DNA of 64,000 nucleotides, taken from contig NW_026570267.1 in NCBI RefSeq assembly GCF_019649055.1, positions 558,001 to 622,000 of the forward strand. The letters run 5' to 3'. The position numbers and the translations under genes are program-made. The notes below the pieces were generated by a model, which had not been told where the DNA came from, ran no database searches, and worked only from the letters and a program-made list of their open reading frames with translations. This document shows positions 48,436 through 61,397 of this stretch, in pieces. Each line of letters opens with the position of its first letter. Positions within the stretch are counted from its first letter, which is position 1. The stretch is from Paramacrobiotus metropolitanus (lineage: Eukaryota > Tardigrada > Eutardigrada > Parachela > Macrobiotidae).

Positions 48436-51400
48436 CTAAGGACGAACCCACTGTACGAATTTTCGGAATGTATCAACAACAGCCGGCATAATGGCCGTCA
48501 GACTGACATCAATAAGGTTTTGTAAATACAACACAGCTTCTTCATCATTGAGATCCAAGCGAAATTTATCCTGAATCTGCAAACAGCAGCTTTAGCAGAA
48601 ACGAACATATGTATAGTAATAATTGTACCATGCCGCAAAAAGGAAAAGATACCTTCTTCACGGTTTTATCCGGCTCCAGTGCGATATCCGCAATACTCGA
48701 ATCCACCATCAATGAAAACAGGTTCAATATAAGATTGGCCGATCTGAAAATAATCATAAATGATAAATGTTCAGGTGCGAAAAATTGCCCAAAGCATTTG
48801 ATAAATTAAGATAAACTGATCATGACAGTTAACCATCAGGAAGGAAAACCACGATTTCACGCATGCTGCAGTTAATGTTACACAGACCGTAACAGGCGCA
48901 ATGAAAACTAAAACCATCCAATGTGGAATATTTTCTATATGATTTATAAGTTTACGTATTTCTTTTATACCTTCTCAGGCTAAGGAACGCCGAATAGCAC
49001 TGTACACAAAATATCCTGAAGTTATCCTCGCCCATCGCTTCCACCATTTCCTTATTGAGCTTCATAGCCGGGGGCATCGGCTTGGGATCACGTCCGAGAA
49101 TGTAGCCGAAGTCAATATGAAACAGATATCCTTGTTTGGTCAGCAGCAAGTTCTCCAGATGCCGATCGCCCACACCCAACAGATACGTCACAACACAGTA
49201 CCCAGCACAACTCTTGACGTAATTTTCCATAACTTCACCCGCAATGCCATTCGCTCCAGTTTTACTGGGAGCAACTTTTCGGAAAAAGTTCTGAATTGTG
49301 CCTTCGGTTGCTAATATTTCCGCCAACGGGGTAGAATCAATGAACTGCACAAAACCATTATCTGTACCCGTGGCAATCACTCTGTATGGTGTCAGTTTAA
49401 GATCCAGATTCTCTTGCCTTAAAAGCTACAAAGAAAGGCGACATAAAAACATTCACAACAAATATCAAACCATTTCAAATAAATCAGAATTAATTCGCCA
49501 CAAAAGAATTACAATAGTGTTTACGCTCACTTTATCCATAAGGGAGATTATTTGCAAGACAAGCTGATCCTGTCTTAAATCATCTCCCAGCTTGAATATC
49601 GTCACATAATCTGTTCCATCCTCTCGAACAAATGTCAATTTGGCCGGCATCTGTGCGCTCTTGAAAAGCCATGCATTATCCGCCCGCAAACCCACGATGC
49701 GCACATCCGCATCCAGCGGATGGGGCAGAGGATCAGCGTAGGAGAAGCATTTGGCCAGTTCTGAATCGGGATTGCCCAGTAGACCTTGCAATCGTTCAAT
49801 CTTTCGTTTACGTGTACCGCTTTCACGCGCAATTTCTTTCAGTAGTTTCATAATACGGTCCACAAACACCAGCTGCCGTGAAAGCATCATTCGGGTGGAT
49901 TTGTGCAGATCATCACCCTGGGACAAGGCATTACTGAAGCGCTTCATCACAATGAGGAAAGTATCCATAGGTAACCCATCTTGAGCTAATTTGTTGTTCT
50001 CCGCCGTTTGCTTGTTTTTCTCACACTCCGCTTTCAAAAACCAATAGAAATAATTGGCAAGTTTTGGATTTTGACAGGATCTTTCAATGAGGAAAGTGGC
50101 AAGGTCACGTTTAGTGGTAACACTGGTTGGTTGGACAAGATCCGACACCTTCGAAAAAAATGTTTAATAACAAACCAAAAGTGAATATTGTCAAGAAATT
50201 AACAAAAACAAAACTTAACTGGCATAACGATGACATAAACTGACTGGTTCTGGTAAATATTAAAAAAACTATCTTTTGGCGCAGAAGATGCATTCGTACA
50301 AGAAATTTTGCAATGATATACCTTTTCAGATAGAGAAGATCTGCTAACTGATTCTTTGCGCGCATGGGAAGACGGCGCATTGGAAACCCGTATTAAGGCC
50401 GCTCGTATCTCAGTAGCATCTTCATATCGTAAGGCTTGTATTAATTGCAACAAATATAACAGCAATTCATCGTCAGTCGTGGTGGCCAGCCGATCCACGG
50501 CATACTGCCGAATAAAGGGATTAGTGAACCTGGAGGTTAACAACTCCAGTGCCGCGCCGGGATCAATGGGCTGCCACTGCAGGACCAATTTCTCCGCTTG
50601 CTGTTTCTCCGTGGGTATACCCCAGTTAACACAAGTAATAAATTTGGTTAGAGCATGCTTGTCCTGACTGAGATGAAACCGATATCTCCACAGAAGATCC
50701 TGTTCTTCCGAAGTCAGTGTTTGATCCGGAGGATAAGCCAGAATAGCATTTAACTGGTTGCGAGCATTACTGTTGGGTTTCAGCTCACGATCAGCCGCAC
50801 CGCTTCGAACATTGCGCGTTAGTATATGGTGCTTTCGTTCCACCACATTTGGCTAAAGCACAAACCCACTAATATTATAATGATATTCAACAACATATTC
50901 AAATTAAAGATTTTAAAAGATCGCTCAAGTAGTTAAAATAAGCCCCTACGCTACGAGTCAAGTCATTACTATTTCACTGTTTGCATAATCTCAAGATAAG
51001 CAACGCATTATAAAGCTATGTTTACGAGACTACCTTATCTAACTCTCCGTCCAAAACTTTGACGATTGATGGCGCAACAACACATTCCACTCGTTTATCC
51101 GCTTCCTGGAAAGTAGGAAAATACGACATATCGTAATAATACAGAATCTAACAACGGTAGGAAAAAAAGCGGCATGTAAAACAGCTACGTCTGGTACTGT
51201 TAGATTCTTACGTCTTCATAGAACACAACAGTAACTTCTCTGTCGTCCACCGAAATTGGGGGAAAATCAACCATCAAAAACATGGCACTCATTTCACGCT
51301 TCTCTCTTTCGTTGATCATTTCCACTTCACGAAAAGTCAGACGATCCAACCAGTCTACACTTCGGATCCTTCCTGAGCGATGTCGCTTGACAAGCTGCAA

Positions 51401-52483
51401 TTACGTACGATGAAAACCACTCCAGAAAAATTATAAAGCGGGATTTTCGGGAAATATAATCAAGGAAGTCTTATAAGCATTATTTAGGTATGCATTTTTT
51501 ACTATTTAGGTATGTTCGGCAGTCGCCAACTTGCCATAAAAAACAACAACTGAAAAGTCGCACCTTAGCTAAGCGATTCATCTGAAAATTGTCGTCAACA
51601 ACTTTTCCCGGTGTCGCCGATGGAACTACCCCATCGCCACGGACCATTGGCCAAACATATAAATCATGGGGTCCACAACGCATTTTTCTAAAAAGCAAAA
51701 CATACGTAAATGAAATACTGGGAGGAAAAAAATCGCTTCCCATGAAAGCCAAAGTCACGCATCACCTGAAACATCGTTTTTAATTTTAAATATGAATAAT
51801 ACATAATAATTAAAATTATAGAAACTGCAAATAATTTCAACGCAATGCAAGATTGTTAAAACAAAAGGTTTTACCCATTATTGCCGAAGACGCTGATGGA
51901 TGTCCCGCCCAGCGGAAGTAAGTCATAAGGGCCGTTTACACTGTATAAGGTGCACACCAGCAAAGTGTCTCGGGGAAGATCCGAAATATGCATGGACAGA
52001 TACAACCATTCGTTCCAGCTGCAACACGAAAGCCATTGCATCTGCGTTCACGACACGAATATTATACGGTGTGAAATTACTAAACACTGCACACCTGAAG
52101 CGCTGATGGAAAGCCTTGTAGCGCGTGCGCGCTTCCATCGAAATGGGCTTTCCACCTGAAAACAGCTGACACGATATGAAGATCTCCAGCAGCATGTTGC
52201 CGTCAGTCTCGGAGAACCGCCGCAATGGCTTCTCCAGAATTTCATCAATGGATGGAGTGGGGAGAGATCCATCCAGTGTGCCACTGCGACACGGGGAAGT
52301 GGATAAGCAGTCAAACAATAACAGCGTGAGAGAACCAGCAAACTGAGCAAAGATCGTGCAGTCGCAGTTTCACTATCAGTATCAGACTTACATCTTGATT
52401 TTCAGGTTGTAGTGAAGATCGCGGCTGTACACATAGAGACCTTTCGGGTCTGCCGTGATATAATCTGATGAGATCGTGCTCAT
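48436..52483 (-). CDS. PIK3C3: Phosphatidylinositol 3-kinase catalytic subunit type 3 (Vps34)
   Basis: Eleven exons read leftwards: 52483-52392, 52283-52095, 52018-51875, 51687-51564, 51394-51212, 51105-51034, 50852-50322, 50148-49531, 49425-48971, 48743-48653 and 48576-48436. All phases close, giving 879 aa against 887 in human. The C2 domain is clear ([52 protein letters not shown]), followed by [16 protein letters not shown], the helical PIK domain ([20 protein letters not shown]) and the kinase domain: [20 protein letters not shown], catalytic loop [31 protein letters not shown] and LEPDKTVKK. It makes PI3P on endosomes and autophagosome precursors in complexes with Vps15 and Beclin. All catalytic residues are intact. 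Confidence 0.96.
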
Positions 52484-54066
52484 CTTGTTGATGGATTAGA
52501 AATTCGCAGCGTAAATGTGGGACATGGGGACCTGCAAGTTACCAACTTCAATGACTTCATACGAAAACTTCAACATTAAGTAATCAACGACTGTAAGGAC
52601 TGTTACAGAATTGCCACTACTGAATTACTAGGAGTGTTACTGAATTTTCTCCTTCAAAAATAACGAAAAATGCAAGAAGAGAAAAAATATTGGTGTTTAT
52701 GATTTTATCACAGATTAATAAAAACAAGCAAACAATCCACGGGAAAAAGGAACTCATGACTCATGACGCTGTAAGCATAATGGGTATATACAGTGACAGC
52801 ATTAAAACCAATTTACAGATCATCACGCGTAACGGGCAGCTCACGCAGCGGTCGGGGAAAACGAAAACTGTTAATATACACTCTGCTCCCTGCCAGAAGG
52901 TGTACCTGCTCTGGTGTTTGACGCAGTGCCTCACGACGTTTTTCCCAAATCGATTGCGTTTTTCCGATCGGTAGATCTTATAATTCTTATCTTTTAAAAC
53001 GATCTTCTGATGTCTGGTTGAATTAATGGAATTGACTTTGTAAAAAACGCCACAGTTCAGAAACTCTATTGTAATAAACTTGTTTAAAGGGAGATCGTGA
53101 TATTGTGCACCCAGTCTTGTTTCGTCACTGACATCTCATGTTCGTCATACTGCAGTAAACACGCAACAGGTACTCCAGTGGTTCTTCAACTTGTATTCAT
53201 TCTCTTCTACCTTTTTTACCATGTGCACGCACACTAAACCACACTGTATACCAGTGTCAATATTTATAAACACAAAATGCATGCATTTTGATGTTTATAT
53301 ACTTGAATGCACTGAGAGAAAGAGGGCATCTTCAATTTTTTAAAAAAACACGTGACCGAAAATCACGAGGCAAAAATTACGTCATCCATACCGTACGCCG
53401 ATGCCTGCAAGGGTAAATCGCTTGCATAATATGGCCTTCCCTGTACTGTTAAAGTCATCCGTATGGATTTCCACGTCATAGCTGAACAGAGATTTTTATA
53501 AGCGCTACATTTATAGTAACTGCACATGTTGCTATTTAAAAGTCGAGTTAGCAAACGTATCTCGAAATGCGTATAAGTGATTACACTCACGCTGCTCTAT
53601 ATTCCTGGTAAATTTTTTACTGTTTTTTTACATGAAGAATTCGCAAAGGCATCAGAGCCAGACGTTATAAAAAAACGAATTTCAAAGACTTGGCGCGGGA
53701 CGCAGGTGGCACCGCCCAGTGTGGCACCGTGATTTGGCTTACATTTTAACAGATTTCAAAATTTTTCATCCTTCTAATTTTCAATTTTCGGGCGCAACTA
53801 TGGTTGCAAAAATCCATACCGTTGACTGGACAGCACAGCGAAGGTGTGTAGTATGCAATCGATTTTCCTCCATATTAAACAATCAGGTTCAGGTGTAAAT
53901 TTACTGCTGGCCAGCATTTTTCCATACACGCATAGTAAATCTTGCCCGGGGCCCAAATTTCGAATAGGGGCAAAATATTATTTATTTTATTTTTGAAATT
54001 CAGAAATCCGAAATCTAACAACAACAATCTAACAACAGAAATCCGAAATCTAATTCCGAAATTCAG
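52484..54066. other. Upstream of Vps34; left arm of the P-like element at 52765
   Basis: No gene recognised. From about 52765 the sequence pairs in inverted orientation with 56503-56605. A short tandem of AAATCCGAAATCTAA-like words lies at 54003-54072. Confidence 0.5.
52765..52862 (+). repeat. Left inverted arm (~100 bp)
   Basis: GGGTATATACAGTGACAGC, then GCGTAACGGGCAGCTCACG and GCAGCGGTCGGGGAA match the reverse complement of 56503-56605 with roughly three quarters identity by eye. Confidence 0.7.
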
Positions 54067-54615
54067 AAATCCAACCGGGATCTGACGCACCAAAACATCC
54101 TTTATCAGCACCAGTTGACACAGAGCAAGGTCACCCCCGACGAAGTGCTGGCTACCATCACAAACCAGGCTACATGTGACGGCTGGGTGGAATACTGGTC
54201 TGAACGTTTTGTGGTGTTGTTTGAAAAGCGCATCCAGCTGATCCCCAAAACAAAAGCTCATGTCTGCTGGCGAAAGCAAGTTGCGAGCGGCACTATCCCG
54301 GAAAACTTGCCATCAGACTTTCGCAACCTGATGAACGCTGCTAGAGTCGAATATCCGGAATACGTGAGCCGTGAAGATCTGCAGCGTCAAGAAGACATGC
54401 GATGGGGTTTCTTGTTGACTGTTCTAGATGATCGTTGCACGAATTTTGAAGTAGCGCTAAAAAAGTTTGATGACGAAGAAGAATCGAATACCGATTTCGC
54501 TGCTAAGAACATGGGTTTTGAAAACGTTGTGAAACTGAAAATTCGTTGTATGGAACTGGCAGACGCACGGGTTCACAATAAGTCTGGCCCTGCAAAATTT
54601 CAGCGTTTGATGTAA
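54067..54615 (+). CDS. Unrecognised ORF inside the P-like element
   Basis: One open frame, about 180 codons, ending TTGATGTAA at 54615, with AATAAA 18 bp later (54633-54638). The start is unsure: no ATG lies near the 5' end, and an acceptor (AATTCAG) at 54066 would make this a last exon. Recognisable features are only general: acidic and helical, with CDGWVEYWSERFVVLFEKRI, a Trp-Arg-Lys stretch (HVCWRKQVASG) and FDDEEESNTDFAAK. The family is unknown. Its position between the inverted arms suggests it belongs to the same element, but it could be an unrelated host exon. Confidence 0.5.
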   Translation, partial: KSNRDLTHQNILYQHQLTQSKVTPDEVLATITNQATCDGWVEYWSERFVVLFEKRIQLIPKTKAHVCWRKQVASGTIPENLPSDFRNLMNAARVEYPEYVSREDLQRQEDMRWGFLLTVLDDRCTNFEVALKKFDDEEESNTDFAAKNMGFENVVKLKIRCMELADARVHNKSGPAKFQRLM

Positions 54616-54787
54616 TGGTTGTGATGTGAACTAATAAAAGCGGATATGTCAATGATTAAAGCAAGCTTGCGAACAAATCAAATTACCAAAACACATGAAA
54701 ACAGATAAAATTTTAATTAGCGCGCCATTAAAGCAGTAATGTCATTTGTTATAGTAGGTGCGTATGTGGTGATGAATTGCAGTTGCA

Positions 54788-56359
54788 ATGGGTGGCCGAC
54801 GGTGTGTTGCTTCTGGTTGCGTGAACGTCCGGCCAGCAAGCAAGCCAGCTTCTGAATGCCCACAAACCTACCACAAATTTCCCGATGGGAGCACCGACAG
54901 TTCGCGGTCTGCATTTTGGAAAGCTTTTGCTCGGCAAGGTCCATCTTGAAAGCCTGCTGCTCACTCCTATTTGTGCTCCGACCATTTCCACCGCGACTGC
55001 TACGAAGCTTTGAAGGGAGGGGGTTCTCGTCTCAGGTCAACAGCCGTACCCTCCATCCTTCTGGGAAATGTCTCCGTTGAAGAAAATCGAAATGCTGCAT
55101 TTAGTTCTCATCAAGGATTAGTAGAATTACCGAAAGTCGGTGCTTGCCAACCGTTGCTTATTGGTCGCGGAAAGCGGTAAATAAATTCTTCTGGTGATTT
55201 ATCACGTAAGGATAAGAAGAAGAACCTTAACGATAGCATCAGTGAACTGAACGCTAGCTTCGAAGGGTTGTCTACCTGCGATCCAATTCGTTTTGAGAAC
55301 GATGTGCTGGACAAAATTCAAGCGGCTATCGATCGATTGCTGTGCTGGAAGAAGACTGTGGACAAGAAAGACAGGCTTTGCAACCGCACCATTAACCACC
55401 TAGTTGTGACCCTGGATAGCATAAAGAGACTTTCAACCGAACTCCTCGCCGAAGGGCTGCTTTACGTACAAACGAAGAATCTCAACAACGATATGCAGGA
55501 GGTAATACTTAACTGTGCAAGTTGAACGTTTTCAAGCTTTTACACGATGCTTGGTTTTTAGAGGTACTTCGCACAATGTCGACAACTCGGTGGATCTTGT
55601 AATAATCCAACTGTTGAGAACATGCTGGCAATTTTTCGAATTCTGTCGTGCCACAATATGCAGAAAATGTGCGAGCGATCAAAGACGAACATCGAACCAA
55701 GTGACGATGAAGTTGTTATTGGTTCAATGAATATTCTGGATTTGTCCGAAGAGTTTTCAAAAAAACTCGAAGCTGCTAAAACCTTGGCGCTGATTTCCCA
55801 ATCTGATCCAGTCACTCCAGAACTTGAGCCTTTATCGGAAGGTGCTCAACTGGATAGCATTGTGAAAAATGTGGTTTACTATCTGAGCGGATTCACAAAT
55901 AAAAGAAAAGAGCTGGAGGCCGAAGTTTGTGACTCTTGTCGTTCGGAGTTGTTTTGGTTAGATTCCTCGAATCAAACTCATGATTTTGCCCAACTGACCG
56001 AAATGAAAGACGATGGAGGTTTGAACTTTGTTGGAGTTGTTTTTTATGAAATGATATGCAGTCTGGAGCGGATATTTCAAAAACACATTGACGAAGTCCT
56101 CTACTTTTCTCCGCGTCAGTCACTTCTCGCATTCGCTGAAAGATATGTCATGGAGGATTTCGTTGCCAGAAAAAGTAATCTGCGGTCTCCATGCCTTGCA
56201 GATTGTTCGTGGAGTGAAATTTTTCGTAAAAGTGCATTTTATTATTTCCAAATAAGGATCCATTTCTATGTTAAGTTGATGAACGATAAGGTTGGCAAAA
56301 AATGGTCGAAAAGTGCCGAATCTAAGAAGCGAAAATTGAAAATTCACACGGGTTCATAA
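54788..56359 (+). pseudogene. THAP-domain / P-element-type transposase, internally deleted, two stops
   Basis: One frame runs from ATG 54788 to TAA 56359 with one 60-bp intron (55502-55561, GTAATA ... TTTTTAG), about 503 residues. The N-terminus is a THAP zinc finger: RRCVASGC, HKFP, FWKAF, YLCSDHF and TAVPS. The C-terminal half has P-transposase hallmarks: TKNLNNDMQE joined to RYFAQCRQLGGSCNNPTVEN (the FF..R..GG..NNPT block), VVYYLSGFTNKRKE, CDSC and MKDDGGLNFVG. The region between is only about 110 residues, so most of the RNase H-like catalytic core is missing. TGA at 54947 (in the THAP domain, where Trp is usual) and TAA at 55178 interrupt the frame. Such THAP-only derivatives in P elements can act as repressors. 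Confidence 0.72.
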
Positions 56360-56502
56360 TTCTGTGTTAGTTGCAATGAATGTTTTGGGATTTGTTTTCA
56401 TTCCTTGTAAATAGTTATTAAAATCGGCAGACGCGATACGTAAAGTTGCGTGCGTGAAATAAACTCCGTAGGGTTTACGTAGCGTAGCGTATCGATCAGC
56501 GT

Positions 56503-56605
56503 ATCGATTCCCCGACCGCTGCCCGAAGTGCCCGTTACGCTTGATAACACGTAAATTCTGTTCAGAGCTGTCACTGGATATACCCACCTTGCTGTAAGTG
56601 CATTA
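56503..56605 (-). repeat. Right inverted arm (~100 bp)
   Basis: Reverse complement of the 52765-52862 arm (GGGTATATCCAGTGACAGC, GCGTAACGGGCACTTCGG, GCAGCGGTCGGGGAA). Together the arms bracket about 3.8 kb with the THAP/transposase gene. Confidence 0.7.
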
Positions 56606-58153
56606 GTGCAGTACGCAACTTGGTACGGTATGCAGTCAGCTGTGTGTAGACTGTATGACAAAAAGCCGTCGTTTAGGGCGGCTGCCGCGTCAGCACGGTA
56701 TCGAAAAGGCACAGTTGGCAGAGGATAAGAAAAGAAAGAATAAAAGAAAAGTTACGGTACCGGGTACTGTAACAGAAGTGCTGAACTATCGAAACCGTTA
56801 TATTTTGTAAAATAATTCTGGAGAAACAAGAAGCGATGCAGGATCTTAGAATGTGAAAAAAAAGTTTGGTGCACTGGTTCTGGTGGAGGCCAACTGAGCC
56901 GCAGTACGTAGCGATCAAGGAAGGGGAACTAAAGGTCGCGGCCGGTCGGGATTCTTCACTGAGCCGCTTCAACTTACCTTTTGTTAGACGTGAACACGTG
57001 TTATGTGAAAAATCAAAATGTAAACTGTGTTTATTTGTATGCATATATCGTACCCGGATGTCATCCAGGTTTATCCACCTGGTCACAGACTTACGGTTCA
57101 CAAGTGCCGTATAAATTATGTATCATGTGCCTACGATTTACGCTCTACGATTGATTGCTGCAACAAGATGTTGGAAATACAGGCAACAAGTTTTATCTCG
57201 ATTCGAGCGTAGATGAACATGCAGTTGCATAATTACATAAGCCAAATCCGATATATTAACTATTGTTTCCCTAAATAAAATACAGAGGCACTGATTATAC
57301 GACACGACACAAAATACTCCACAAGAAAACACCAATTCGAAAGTACAGTCTTGCGTCCTGTGGTCAGCTGATTCGCATGAATTTGGTGTGAAACACATTG
57401 TGCGTGCGACATCCGGTTCCATGTGGAGATGTGGAGTTGTGGACAAAACAAGGATTGAACGCAGACCGGCGTACCAAAAATCTCGTTAATCTCGTTGGAC
57501 CGATCTTGTAAAAAAATTGAATGCGAACGCACAAGAATATGAGGATTGGTTTTACATACCACGAATCGAATCCGCTGGCAAGCGAACGCAAGAAAGTACT
57601 TCACATTTTAACATTAATTGTGCCGCGCAACAGCAGAAGTTTAGCGAAAAGGCCTAATTGGTAATAAAAGCTTTAACACCAATGTCACTTCCCAAGATCC
57701 ATAAGAGTTCACATTTGCACAACAACGGTCTACGATGCTATTCATATGACATTGTTATGAATTATCGTTCAGTCTACTAATCAATGCAATTTGGCCATGG
57801 ATCGGGCGAAAGGTACAAGTATTCACGATCAATACAATTATTAGCAAATACCCACTAACAATGCCGTACATAAGTATATATTAGACTGATACGTATCAGT
57901 TATCACTCGTTGCACAGATTATGGTTGCCGAATCTCAACGCAGGAATGAAATATCCGAGAAACTTGCAAAGTATCGATGCAAAGATGGTAATGTCCAAGT
58001 TAACGTGTTGTGAGTTGCAGAGGTACTGAACAACAAGTGCGACATGAAGAAGTACGGTTATTCTTAATAGCGATGCCTTTTTTCACAGTAGCATGTTATC
58101 CGGTTACTTCCAAGCAGTGATAACGATAATTTATGGGATGCTTCAATAATGTG
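56606..58153. other. Intergenic
   Basis: Overlapping frames of 60-140 codons on both strands but no motifs or splice chain. No gene supported. Confidence 0.4.
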
Positions 58154-58875
58154 TCACACAGTCAACAGTGCGCCCAGCCAGCGTTGTGCCTTCTCCGACG
58201 CTCTCAACGATTTATCCCCAGCGGGCGATCCACGGCCATGACCATGATCCTTTGCGATCCCTGCAAAATATGTATGGTATATTTATTATGCAAAACATGT
58301 ATGGTACCTTTATTTTAAACATTTAAAATTAACGCACATTATGCTGAGATGTGATAGATGATTCTGCAGATAGTGCGTAAAACGTATTTTGTAATTTTTT
58401 ATGGTGGCTAAATGCTTTACAATAACTACTTCGTTAAAATAGCGCACGTTTTATGATGGCATTGAGCCACTGATAATAACGTGATGATGGTAGTCATTTA
58501 GTAAAATGATTTAATATTTAATAAAATGATGATGATATTCGTCGTACAGCAAACTCCTACAGTTCTACAGAATATACGGTACTTACGTGCTGCACTGCTG
58601 GAGTCGAAATGATCAATCCTTTTCTTAAAGGAATTCTTCCGCACACCCTCACTGCCAACTGGTTTTTGCTCGTGCAATTTCGTTTTATACAACTGGCTCT
58701 CCTTGCCGTGGGATGTACGGGCAATGGGATGGATGTCGCGGAAATGGGAATTTTTGTTGTGATTAGCGGTTAGCACACGGGAAGTGCCTAATGATGCAGG
58801 CATGACCTTTGCTGCAATCATGGCTGTCAACAGCACGATCAGTAAACTACAGATAATAAGTAGACGATTGGCCAT
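58154..58875 (-). CDS. Candidate secreted propeptide
   Basis: Two exons read leftwards, 58875-58587 and 58260-58154, giving 131 aa. The signal peptide is strong (MANRLLIICSLLIVLLTAMI-AA). The remainder is polar and basic with possible processing sites (KKR after NSF, Lys/Arg pairs) and Gly-Lys/Gly-Arg steps (SHGK, HGHGR) that could give amidated peptides. No transmembrane helix follows. No known peptide family is recognised; it may be a lineage-specific hormone precursor or another short secreted protein. Confidence 0.5.
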
Positions 58876-60088
58876 TTTTTATAGGCGTGTGAAATGTTAA
58901 AAGGCAAGAATAATAAAATTACAGGCAAGCGTTAATTGAAAATTACTACTTAGTAGTCTTATCACACGCACATTGAATTAGTCAGCTATACACACTGACG
59001 GAGCGTTAGATTCGTGAAAGCGTTAGATTCCGCGCTCACCGAGAAACCCTGCAACTATCTGAACCAAGAGAGAATCTCACATTTATCCGAATAATCAATA
59101 ATTCGGTTTCCTGCCGGCAGGCTGAGCGAGAACGCGCAGCTATAGTACTGTATTTCTACAGTACAACAGACCTGGAACGTAGCGCGCATATTATGCGTAT
59201 ACAGTACACATCCAGAAAGGCGAACGTTGGGATGCCTTGCTATTGATTTTTCCTGGCGACTTCCTTTCCGGCTGTTCATCATTGTTGTTCTAACGCCTAT
59301 GAAGGACCCTGTTTACGGCACATCTGAAGATTCGTGTGATTGTACAGGCCTGACTGCTGATTACCCAAGGGCAGAATCAATAATGCCGGCTAAAGTCACA
59401 TAGTAAAAAGAGTTAATTAAGTTAATCCTGCCATATTTATACCGTATCCCCTGTGATGCTGGGGGTGCATGTATCGTGTTGGGTAGCTTGGGTTATTGGC
59501 TACATTTCTCTTTGTTATGTTGAACGAAGCGGACTATTTTTATCGAATTTCTAATGTGCAGCACACACCCTGTTTTGTTTATCACGCCACTTATTCATCG
59601 AATACTTTTAATCAGCAAATATCACGCAGCAGTCTCTCACTTATTAAATTCCTCATAATGCATTCTGATCCGATTGATTTGTTTTCCAGTGCATAGCTAG
59701 TAGCTACTTTGATTAGTGTGATGACTTCTTCTTAACCATATACTTATCTCGTTAAAACATGCTGCATTATTACTTTATTCATGAATCGACAATAAGAACC
59801 TAAACGAAACAAACGCATAATTATGTATTATGGAAATCCAGCGCATACTGAAGTGAAACCAACACAGTACGGGCAAATAAAAGCAGGCTCAAACCTATCA
59901 CAGAGAGCAAAAAACATTCCCTGAAAAAATCAATCACCACAATAAAGTGGAACAGAAAGCGACCTGTGAGAAAATCCAGACCATTGTCACAAATCAAACC
60001 TGCATATATTAGCCACCAATGTAAGAACAAAAACGGGCATCGATTAACACATACGGGGCTGACAAGAAAATAACTATTAGCTGCTGCT
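58876..60088. other. Intergenic
   Basis: A hydrophobic 69-codon minus frame at 59821-60030 might be a stray exon; nothing else supports it. Confidence 0.4.
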
Positions 60089-61397
60089 TTAGTAACCAGA
60101 GCTCGCCGAGCTCGTGTCTCTTTCTGTGCCTAACGAAAGGTGGGAATTCGAAACCAGACCACTCTTAACCACTTTCGGATTTTTCTGGCATTTGGTTTCA
60201 TGAAGGATGAGATGATCCCGGCGCTTCTTCGACACATTGCAGTACTGGCAGAAGAGGAGTTTTGCTTCCGGAGTATGGACGCGTCGGTTGTGATGCCGCA
60301 AAGCACCGGCTGTTTCGCAAGCTCTACCACACTTTTGACAAACATGCTGCAAAAAATACAAATCATTCATGAATAATCTATCGCCCAATTCACGGAATTT
60401 TATCTAATAGAACGGACTCCATCTGAAAGTTGGTAATACAAAGTGATGCAAAGAACATATAGCCGTGCGTGCAGCACCATGATCCGACCAAAAATACCGG
60501 TATGGAATGTAAGTCATTCAGGCAAATAAATAAATATCTACAATAATTTCTATAATAAATATGTATAATTTCAAGCCCTTCCAAAAATGACTGCCACTAA
60601 TCCCAAAAAGTATACTCGTATTCACCATGCAAGATAAATTATACTAACAATCCCTTCTACGAATATAGCCTCCGAACAAATCTTTGACATACCTCAGATG
60701 AATTATTGACTTCAGATTCCGTGTTTTCCTTAACACCAGCAGCAATTAACAGGGTAGATACGCGAGTCTTTACAGCTTTTTCAGACACTACCGAGCCAGA
60801 TCTTGAAGAACAAGAGCCGATTTGCGATAGCTTATCCAACTTCTCATCCGCTTCACTGTTGTCACTGTCCCCTGCCAGTGGTGACCGCTTCCCTGATTTC
60901 GCGCTAATTGCAAAGGGTTGGGACGATTCGTCGTGATGCCTTTCAGTATCAAAGACTCGTCTTATCATCAACTGGCGATGAACACCTTCGTATTTGGGAG
61001 GCGAAGGAGAGGTATGCTTTCGAAAATTTTTCCGTTCCATGCAACAACTGAGAGCGATTCACCTGAGATGATTGAAGCTGGCTTTTCAATAATTCGCACT
61101 CTTTCCGGCACTCCGCCAATTGTTGTTCCGCCCGCAACCGAAGTTTTCGCTCTGTCTCCAACTGCTTCTCTAGGCTAGCTTCCGCAACAGAACGCTCTAA
61201 AATACGAACAACGATTATCGAACACGTTATTAAATTACTTTTTCGTTGATGCAGAACTGTTTATCAGCAAATATGCCAGCCAATAATTCAAACATACATC
61301 TTATTAGCGACAAAGTTGTCGTAGTTATCGGTTTATTTAAATGTTAAAACGCATTCTTACCATTAAAGCTTGTTAAGCCACCGGAACTAGCAGCCAT
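60089..61397 (-). CDS. Coiled-coil C2H2 zinc-finger protein
   Basis: Four exons read leftwards: 61397-61361, 61196-60986, 60903-60693 and 60346-60089. Phases close, giving 238 aa. After a short start (MAASSGGLTSFNE) comes a coiled coil (LEKQLETERKLRLRAEQQLA), a Ser/Asp/Lys-rich linker (SPLAGDSDNSEADEKLDKLS) and a C-terminal pair of zinc fingers: CQKCGRACETAGALRHHNRR (C2H2) and FCQYCNVSKKRRDHLILHE with a C-rich end. The tail is Ser-rich (SSASSGY). It could be a DNA-binding regulator or a structural zinc protein; the family is not identified. Confidence 0.7.

Noticed and set aside
56673-57604. Several overlapping frames of 75-142 codons
   Set aside because: Both strands open to similar length, with no motif and no consistent exon chain.
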